Shown piece by piece: positions 56,714 through 64,000 of a DNA stretch of 64,000 nt. Position numbers and translations under genes: made by a program. Within the stretch, counting starts at the first letter, position 1; the number at the start of each line of letters is the position of its first letter. The notes under the pieces were generated by a model. It made no database searches. It was not told where the DNA came from and saw only the letters and a list, made by a program, of their open reading frames with translations. Origin of the DNA: Oxytricha trifallax (taxonomy: Eukaryota > Ciliophora > Spirotrichea > Sporadotrichida > Oxytrichidae); assembly GCA_000711775.1 (NCBI GenBank), contig ARYC01000459.1:1-64000 (forward strand), in the 5' to 3' direction.

Positions 56714-57981
56714 TCACTCAAAATGCACTTTTGGATCATGTGGGAGAGGTCTGAAGTTCATCTAACTTAACCACAACTCTATCTACTCTATTGATATGCC
56801 TGATCTTGAGTTTGGCTTTATTATTATTGACTCTGCCATTTGCTTCATTGATTGAGGCACTCTTATTTTGTCAATAAATTGCTTTATTCTTTACCTTACA
56901 TCCTTCTCGCACCTTTTAGAGTAGTAATCGTTGCTAGGGATATCGCACTCTATTATTATTGCTGCTAAAGCCCACACATCCCACTGTAAGTCTCCATCTC
57001 TCCAGTCTTCTCTTTCTGGATAATAGCCTGGAGTTCCCATTACACTTCCAATCCTTGATACTTCCACTCTTTAAGCTCTGTTGATATCGATTATTTCTAC
57101 TCTTATACTGTTGAAAAGTTTATCACTATATTTTATGGCTTCAAATCTCTGTGGAAAAAACCCTAACTTGTGAAGCTTTTTAATACCTTATACGGTCTGA
57201 GTTGCAATTTATCCAAGTTACTTATGATTCCTTTAATCTGTTATGAAATCTCTTAGGGTCATGGGAGTCTGAAAGCAACATGATCCTAGGTAAGGAGAAC
57301 AGCATCTAACTCGATTAAGCAACTACACTCTTTAAACTTTGCTTGAGTGAGTACTTGATACTCATTTGTAAACTCCATTTAATATTTATCTTCACTTAAG
57401 AGATAGTTGAAGGGATACACCTTGTATGCGTATTGATGATTATTGATCACTTTCTTATCAAAGGAGTCTTCAATTATAAGGTAGGTTTAAAGAGAAGTAT
57501 ATAGGTCAATTTAAGCAAGCACCGGTATTTTCTTCTATTGAATCTTGATCATAATTTTTAATATTTCGGAAGTCAGTTGGTTGGGTGCCTTCTTAACGTA
57601 CTCTAACTCTCTAGCTTATTCAAGCACTATGACCTTAGAATACCCTCGCTTTTCTTTTGTTTACAACCTTCAGCTCAACTTTATGATTCTCAACTTCTAT
57701 ATCTTTCTTGTGAGCTTTAATAGATGCTTATTCAAGTCTCTTGTATGAGAGTATTTTTTATGGCACTCAAAGCAGTCATACTTTCTATCTATTTTATCAT
57801 GCTTTAAGTATATAGTGGGCTTGGCTTCTCTATGCTCATTCTTATGTCTGTACCAGCTTGATTTATGAGCAAAATCCCTCTCACATAGCTCACATAAATA
57901 GACTTCAACTTCTTCAGTTTGTAGAACAATTTCATTAATACCTTTCTCATCCTCTCTGTATCCCACAAGCTTGTTTGCCAT
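56714..57981 (-). CDS. TBE zinc-finger/kinase protein
   Basis: Start ATG 57981, TGA 56714-56716, about 420 codons with at least one phase change. Residues 25-90: two C2H2-like fingers, YLCELCERDFAHKSSWYRHK and YDCFECHKKYSHTRDLNKHL. The C-terminal 200 residues are a protein kinase: FFHRDLKPQNIVIN catalytic loop, VEIIDINRAQ in place of DFG, MGTPGYYPEREDWRDGDLQW and DVWALAAIIIE, ending PLPHDPKVHFE. TAA/TAG encode Gln. The DFG Gly is absent (DIN), so kinase activity may be weak or lost; the 31.7-kb copy has DFN at the same place. It corresponds to the known 57-kDa TBE ORF, whose role is undefined. Confidence 0.85.
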
Positions 57982-58598
57982 TCATTTTATATTATTAATT
58001 TCTATTTAAATAACAGAGACCTCAAATGATAGCTCTGCTAGTTCTTTATGAGAGTTTATCTCGCAGCTATCACATTTTTTATTGCTGCAAAAGGTAAATC
58101 TCATTTAGTTTGATGGAAGTGCTGATGTTTTTCTTCAAATGTTAGCGATCATATTTAAATTTGAATTTAAAACTATAAAACTGCCTCTATAACTGAGAGC
58201 TTATATGAGAGATTTGCAAGCTTAAAAGTTTCAAGGGAAGTTCTTAGAGTATTAGAGAAGAAATATGAGTGCTAAGAGACGATCCAGATCCTACTCTAAA
58301 TCTGAGTGAGAAAGTAACCATTTTACTTTCAATAATAAGTTGATTACAGCACGTACCGATTTAGGAGCTGCTCCTAATAAAATACGTACCAATTTAAATT
58401 TAAAAATATGGAATTATAACAGTAGAAATTGATATCAATCTCTCAAGTTTGAAACCAGTTCTCAAAACCTCGTCCATATCCTTCTTAGAGGTTGACCTCC
58501 TATAGGATGCCCATATTTAAATAGTAAGTTTTACAGAGGTATATAATTGAAATCAATAAACTTAAATTTTAAAATAATTTCTTAGATCTGTAAACAAG

Positions 58599-59302
58599 AT
58601 GGAGTCAATGAATGATGCAATGAAAAGAGTGCAAGCACAAGAATTGATTCAAAGATTTAGAAGCAAGGAGGATTTGCAACGCTACCTGGTGCAGCAAGGT
58701 AATGAACTCATAGTAACTAATCTTGATTATGTAGTTGGTTTGTTTCTCCCAACGATGGAAGGTACTAAAATTTCATTTTTAAGAGCCATACTCTGCGAAG
58801 AGAAGAAAGCATTAAAAACTTAAGATGTAAAGTTTGCAGAGATTCCAAACTATCCAGAAATTTCAGTGACTAACTTATATGATGATGGTATGAACGACCC
58901 AGAGGTTTAGCAGTACCAGCCAACTTTGAAAGAAATTATTCAAGAATCTGATAAGAAAAGGTACAGCATCTCTACAGAGAATAAGGACAAACAAGGGATC
59001 AAAATAAGTGAGAGTCGGCTGTCAGAGCTGAAGAAGCACCCAAATATTTCAAGTAAGATTCCAAGCTTAAATCTTTAGAAAAATCTGGTACTGGCATTTT
59101 TTGATGAAGAAGAGCAAGCTTCACAGAGAACGAAAGTCGCAAATCATGTATGAAGTCAACAAGAGACTTTATTCAAATACTTAGCCTCCAGAATCAATGA
59201 ACATAGAAGCTGGAGCTGGCAGTAAGAGACGAAACAAAGGAGGAGGGAAGTAATAGGAAGAAAAAAAGAAAGAAAAGCTTGCTTCCTCTAAAAAATTTTA
59301 AT
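58599..59302 (+). CDS. TBE 22-kDa-type protein
   Basis: ATG 58599. MNDAMKRVQAQELIQRFRSK, EDLQRYLVQQGNELIVTNLD, FAEIPNYPEISVTNLYDDGM, RLSELKKHPNISSKIPSLNL. After a one-base phase change near 59110 it continues LHRERKSQIMYEVNKRLYSN and ends in a basic tail (GSKRRNKGGGKQQEEKKKEK). In-frame TAA/TAG as Gln at four or more sites. About 230 residues. Convergent with the transposase gene 14 bp downstream. Function unknown; the basic tail suggests nucleic-acid binding. Confidence 0.8.
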
Positions 59303-59315
59303 GTGACTTGTATAT

Positions 59316-60690
59316 TCATTAACTTAACCCCAAAACTTATTTATATACATTCACTCTCCCTTCTTTAGCACACTTTTAAGCCAACTAATTATCTACTCTC
59401 TTCGCTGAGCTTTTAATAAAGTCTACTGTATCGATAGGTAGGTCATGCATCAAGTGGTATAGCAGTAGTTTCTTGTAATGACCTTTTAATATACCCCAGT
59501 AGAACTCAATTCTATTAAACTATGGACTGTAAGGTACGTTGAACACTGGCGTTATTCTAAGTTGTTCATAACTCTTCCTTGTTTCTTTAGTCTTATGAAC
59601 AGAAAGATTATAAACAAACAGTATAATCTCTTATTCAGGGTACTTCTCTCTTAGCTGTTATAGGTGCTTGATATACTGCTCTGTCTTAATAGAGCGAGGA
59701 TGAATGACATAAGTTTCTAAACCAGTATCCTCTCTAATTCCTTCAAGAATTGCCATTATTTATACCTTGACTTTCTAGTCATATACTTCTATATTACTAT
59801 GTTTCTTATATTGTAGGAATACATTTTATTTGGGAAAAATAATTATAATTAATTAATTAAAAATAAAATTCGTGTAAGTTAACTTTCTCTAAATCCTGAA
59901 AATATGGTACTTGTTCGATAGAGAATTCAAAATTAGCTGGACTTTACTATTGGCGGTATGCCTCTATCGCATCTCAGGAGCGAGATAAATCAATTTTAAT
60001 TTTGGGTGATTTGTTTAGTTGATTTTAATGCAAAAATTAAAGTCCAGTTATCTCGCTTCAGGAATGCGATAGAGGGGTACCGCCAATAGTAAAGTCCAGC
60101 TAATTTTGAATTCTCTATCGAACAAGTACCATATTGTCAGTGTTTCCAGAAAGTTAACTGCCACGAATTTAATGATTTAATTTATTAATTATTAATTTAT
60201 TTTCCCAAATCAAATGTATTCCTACATACTAATACCAAGATTTCTAGATGAAAGTGTTGAAGGTAAACACAGCCTCGTCAGCATGAATAAACTTAATATT
60301 ATTCTTTTAGGCTCTCTGCATTTAATTATAAATATAATTTAAGTTGTTGTTGTAAAATGGCAGAGTGAAATCAATTACTCTCTTGATACGATAAAAAAAC
60401 CTTGTAAGAAATACCATTTTGTTCTTCAACTCAGGGAACTGGCGGTGAAATATGGTAGCTCGTTGGTCGAGAGAGAAGTGAGCCCAATACTTCAAAGATT
60501 TTTCATTAATTAGATTGCTTCTATAGAAAATTGACTTCCTCTAGGACTTAGAATTCAGCTATTATTGCTTTAGTTATACTGCTATAAGACAGTGGGAGCG
60601 AACAGTTAATGGACTTCGCATTAAGAGGAGTGCAATTGATTTATAATTGAGACTGGTTTGACTTATTCACTGTATATATCACATCCATAT
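59316..60690 (-). CDS. TBE transposase (Tc1/IS630-type DDE), split by a palindrome
   Basis: The N-terminal part (60690-60227) reads LLMRSPLTVRSHCLIAV, SNLINEKSLKYWAHFSLDQR, TRFFYRIKRVIDFTLPFY and IKFIHADEAVFTFNTFIQKS. After the inserted element, 59810-59316 reads SNIEVYDQKVKVQIMAILEG, KYPEQEIILFVYNLSVHKTK, VFNVPYSPQFNRIEFYWGIL and KGHYKKLLLYHLMHDLPIDT. ADEAVF, (D)N.S.HK and PYSPQFN.IE..W are the DDE blocks. In this copy the Asp of the second block is Tyr (FVYNLS); the 33.8-kb copy has FVDNLS. Removing the insert with one TA restores WYQYKKHSNIEV in frame. Inactive here on both counts. Confidence 0.85.
59811..60226. mobile_element. Palindromic element, family B copy 4, in the transposase
   Basis: Ends TTGTAGGAATACATTT and AAATGTATTCCTACA with TA on both sides. 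Inner arms carry CGATAGAGAATTCAAAATTA and TTGGCGGTATGCCTCTATCG. It is diverged from copies 1-3 (GGTATGCCTCTATCGC for GGTACTATTTTATCGC). The insertion is clean, with the host frame restorable, so it postdates the TBE. Confidence 0.88.
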
Positions 60691-60911
60691 CACAGTTTAA
60701 ACACTAAATCTATATACTCTTCATCATAAATAGACCCCAAAAGCTTACTATTTTTGACTCGCATAAATTAATAACCCTAACCCCTAACAAATTCCATACA
60801 AATCAAAGCACTTATAAACCTCATTAAGGCGTTTTGGGGTTTTAAATGATTACTCTTTTAAGATTAATTTTATTTAAAAATTTTTTCATATTAGTATTTA
60901 TATTAAAGCAA

Positions 60912-62086
60912 TTAAAACCCCAAAACCCCTTAATAATGTGTTTTGATTGATGAGAATAATGTTGGATTTTAGGGTTTATTTGGGTTTGGTAGCATCACTT
61001 TAACTATATATGAAAATATGAAAGTTTTTTAAAATAATTTTTTATATACTCAACTCATAATTTTTCATATCAAAAAAATGATTAATGCATTTTTATCAAA
61101 ATGAGATAAGTTTGATATTTATTTTTTATACTTTCCATCTTTTTCATTTGTTATCACTTTATCTAATTTTGTTAATAAAATTAGATGAGCAAATCATTCT
61201 AAAAATTGTCATTTATAAACAATTTTTATAAATATCTGCATCATTAAATTTTTTCAATAAATACTTCCATTTCTATAATCTTGCATTCTTTATCAACACA
61301 TTTGTGAGCAATTTAACGAGTTTGGTAACTTAAGTATGATCTAAATATAAATATGCATAAAAAGAGGGATATTGAAATGTTTGATAGCCCCAAGCCTGCT
61401 TTGTATTGTTTTTAAAATTAATATAAATGGATATCGATCTTATAATTATATATTTACAATCTCAATAGATTTTTAGAAACTTATTAAATATGGCCATTTA
61501 TTAGGTATTCCACCCTGTAAAAATAAATGGAGAAATTTGCAAAAATTTCAGAGATGTATCTCTAATTTAACCAATTTAATTTCATTAAATTAGAAATAAA
61601 TTTATTATAATTTAATTAGATCTGGTACTAAGTTTAAATCAATTGGTGCTAATAAAATATTACCAAAAGTTAATAATTACCTAGTTTTAAAGTAATAAAG
61701 TTTTGATGGAAAAGTTCCAATATTTTCAAATCTTAATTGGAAACTTGTACTAAAGTTATTAAAATATATTGGCATTAAAAATAAAATAATGAAGTTACTC
61801 AGAATTATAAAAACATGTTTTCATAAAATTTAGCTATTTTAAATAAATTAGTAAAGCAAAATATTAATGGACAATTATTTATATTTTCCTTGTGGAATTA
61901 TTTCTACAAACAATTTAGTAAATGTAGTGATGATAAAGAAAAGAATAAAATTCTCATCGATGAAAATAGAATTTATTTTTAATATAAAAACAATAATGAA
62001 ATTAATCAAAATGAAACCCTAATCCCCAACATTACCCTATACAAACAAAACACATACAAAATTATTTTGGGACTTTGGGGTTTAAA
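60912..62086. mobile_element. Non-autonomous TBE-like element (1.2 kb)
   Basis: The left end is AAAACCCCAAAACCCCTTAA with subterminal GGATTTTAGGGTTTATTTGG; the right has AAACCCTAATCCCCAACATT and ends GGGACTTTGGGGTTT. No gene. It starts about 65 bp right of the complete TBE. The interior is AT-rich and shares blocks with the 0.57-kb element at 52.8 kb. Confidence 0.7.
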
Positions 62087-62526
62087 ATAGTCAATTATGA
62101 AAGGACTATCAAGAATCATCAATATTCTATTCTAAGATTGCTTAACTCACTTCTCGAAAAAGATAAGATATTATCTAATGTAGAAAATCCGATAATATTA
62201 TATGATAATTTTTGATATTCAAACTTTAAATTTAAAATATGATTTTTACTTAAAATATAGATTATAGTACTGAGCAATCACAATGAAAGAATGGATATTC
62301 ATTTAAAAGGTTTTTAAGGGTTTTATATTTTTACTCTTATCATAACCTACATCCAAAAGCTTTTTTTCTGTTTTCTTGACATAATATGACTAAAATCTTT
62401 TTAAAAAATATCTAATAATAAGTGCAAAACTTTCACAAACGTCTAATTTTAAACTATTCATGGTAAAAATAAAAAAACAATAAAGTGAATGATTTTTTTT
62501 TATACGAATATATTATATGTATTCTC

Positions 62527-63225
62527 ATCACTCCGTTAGGTTACGACCTACTGGTAAGTTGGGAGTGATATCCCGACCAATTCCGGTACCCCGGAGTTCG
62601 AAACTGTGGTGGCACTCGGCTTTTACGAGATGAGTCCCGGATCTGAGAATCACCTCAGAAAACGTCAGGCAAGGTATAGGGGGACCACGCCAACAAAAAC
62701 GTAGACCGTTAATCATTCAAAGTCGTGTTAAAACTGAATGATGCACTTATCCTTGCAACTTGGGGTTGAGTGTAGCAAGGATAAGGTAGGAGTTAAGAGA
62801 CAAACCGATCGGTTCTCAAATAGGACTCAATTTGCTAAGGAAAAGCAGGGAAAAATCCTGCATAAGACAACCTCAGCAGAGTATCACTCGGGGTTTTCAC
62901 CCCCTCAGCAAGCCAACAATAAGTCTTGAACTGAGAAGGGGGTTTTACCTGAACTTAAAGCACTCATAAATAAAAAGCAGTTGAGAAAAAGCAACTAGGT
63001 AGACATACGAAGTAGCGAAATACCTTATAAGACTTTCCCATGAGGCAACTGGGTGAACGTGCACGGTGTGAAACTAGTCGAAGTAAGGGGTAAAAATCCC
63101 CGGAAAAGAGGAAACTGGATCGCCAAAAGTCAAAGTATGAATATCTTATTGTATATCTGGCTGCCTTTAGCCGCAGAATTAATTCCGTACAGCTTTAAAT
63201 AATAATAATAATAATCACTCCGTTA
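62527..63225 (+). mobile_element. Retroposon (SINE-like) with 12-bp target duplication
   Basis: ATCACTCCGTTA at 62527-62538 recurs at 63214-63225, bounding 675 bp that end in a TAA repeat tail (63196-63213). GC is near 48 percent against about 20 percent in the flanks. Near the 5' end TGGTAAGTTGG (62552) and GAGTTCGAAACT (62594) resemble pol III A and B boxes at tRNA-like spacing, so a tRNA-derived head is possible. The body has several hairpin-forming stretches (GGGAAAAATCCTGC, GGGGTAAAAATCCCC). No long reading frame. The target duplication and simple-repeat tail indicate target-primed reverse transcription by a LINE enzyme. Confidence 0.7.
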
Positions 63226-63596
63226 TATTTTTTTAAGTTAGATCAAATGAATATTTTATTTTTTTCCTAAGATGATTCAAAGATTTTGTTATCGCAAAGC
63301 AATTTTTATAATTTATGGACTTATTTAATAAATTATCAAAAAAATTATATCGAATGTTTGAATTCGATTAAATAATTTATCTAAAACAATTTTATTCTTC
63401 TCAAAGTATTTTAATAAAAAATATGAAATACTATTTAAAATCTATAAAATAAAATAAAGTTTGAAATAATCATTTATTCAAAATGGATTAAATAAATATA
63501 AAGATTCTAAATTTAGATTTTTAAAAAATATGTAAATAAATATATAAATAATATTAATAAATACAAATAATTAAATTAAAATAAAAAGAGAAAACG

Positions 63597-64000
63597 GGGT
63601 CAAGATGGAGGAGCAAAAATAGAATGGGAACGAAAGAAGAAAGCTACCTGTGTACCTGTCAAAGGAAGAGATAAAAGAGACATCCAAGACAAACAGCTAA
63701 AGCACGATGAAAAACTATTTTGAATGTTCAAAAAGAAAGTCAGAAATTTAGCTAGAAGACAACCAATAGAATTTGGTCAAACATTAAAACTATAAAACCT
63801 TGAACAAATTCAGCATCCGGTAGGATAATTGCCGACAGCTTAATTTTTACTAACCTCAAAGAGAAGCTGAAGGATGGGTTAGAAGAACAGAGAGATTTGA
63901 GAAAAGTCAAAGAACAAAGAGAAGAGAAGAAACTATAAACAACAAGAGACAATTGACAGAATAATCTTTTGAGCTAAATATTACCCTGTAAAACGTTAGA
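63597..64000 (+). CDS. Coding-like region at the right edge, possibly a LINE start
   Basis: After GGGGTCAAG, ATG at 63606 begins MEEQKQNGNERRKLPVYLSK and EEIKETSKTNSQS in ciliate code. Further on, other phases also look coding (KEKLKDGLEEQRDLRKVKEQ; ARRQPIEFGQTLKLQNLEQI). Composition is rich in Lys/Arg/Glu/Gln with about 40 percent GC, unlike the flank. The gene is cut by the window edge. A non-LTR element ORF1 or a germline-limited gene are both possible; undecided. Confidence 0.35.

Larger units (their letters stand above)
56595..60845. mobile_element. TBE transposon with complete gene layout
   Basis: Inverted terminal repeats of about 80 bp: left CAAAACCCCGAAAACCCTTA then ATGAGGTTGATAAGTGCTTT; right the complement (AAAGCACTTATAAACCTCAT, TAAGGCGTTTTGGGG). 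About 4.25 kb, matching TBE elements of Oxytricha in size, ends and gene set: zinc-finger/kinase gene (minus), 22-kDa-type gene (plus) and transposase (minus). A 416-bp family B palindrome sits in the transposase. Such elements are removed from the somatic genome during development in the known species. Confidence 0.9.

Noticed and set aside
47160-62090. Internal C4A4C4 tracts as true telomeres or chromosome ends
   Set aside because: They are single 12-16 bp units at transposon ends in inverted pairs, not tandem arrays at a sequence end.
62539-63213. rRNA or other structural RNA gene
   Set aside because: The GC-rich structured look suggested it, but no rRNA signature was recognised, and the 12-bp target duplication with a TAA tail argues for a retroposon.

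Overview
The window fits a germline (micronuclear) scaffold of a stichotrich-type spirotrich ciliate of the Oxytricha/Stylonychia kind, with a foreign bacterial stub at the left end. Three things point there. Coding islands read through TAA and TAG as Gln and stop at TGA. There are transposons ending in C4A4C4 inverted repeats with the three-gene layout of TBE (telomere-bearing) elements. Short gene pieces lie in very AT-rich DNA and can be joined in frame at short direct repeats (pointers). The genus cannot be fixed from the sequence alone.

Layout. 1-3.5 kb is Bacteroidetes-like DNA in the standard code, with four minus-strand genes (Fe-S oxidoreductase, MlaD/MCE protein, a polytopic membrane protein, a DUF5522-like protein). 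It is probably an assembly chimera with food or symbiont DNA. 3.5-5.5 kb is an unusually GC-rich stretch with ciliate-code reading frames broken by frame changes. 6.0-30.7 kb holds, in order on the + strand, pieces (MDSs) of a gene for a very large RNF213/mysterin-like AAA+ protein: the linker before the ATPase, Walker A, Walker B, sensor region, the GLRD and RNF motifs, and the METG...LY..LYD...LLNRFEKH block. Three internal eliminated segments (97, 130 and 236 bp) can be defined to the base with pointers ATT, TAAT and ATTTAT. Long AT-rich spacers between the pieces carry a separate minus-strand gene (16.3-17.8 kb) and several fold-back elements. About 40-55 kb contains a further set of dispersed coding islands of unknown identity.

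Mobile DNA dominates. One intact-layout TBE (56.6-60.85 kb) has a zinc-finger/kinase gene, a 22-kDa-type gene and a Tc1/IS630-type transposase that is split by a palindromic element. A longer composite TBE (31.4-39.1 kb) has a second accessory gene where C2-type zinc fingers are joined to an MT-A70 adenine-methyltransferase domain instead of a kinase. Two families of near-perfect palindromic elements recur: family A (TTCTGACCGAGAC ends, C-rich tracts) and family B (TTGTAGAAATACATTTG ends, TA target). Some inverted-repeat elements carry captured host gene fragments. Non-autonomous C4A4-ended elements and a 675-bp retroposon with a 12-bp target duplication lie at the right.

The most notable items are the zinc-finger/MT-A70 gene inside a TBE, the germline-fragmented RNF213-like gene with readable pointers, and the inverted-repeat elements carrying gene fragments.
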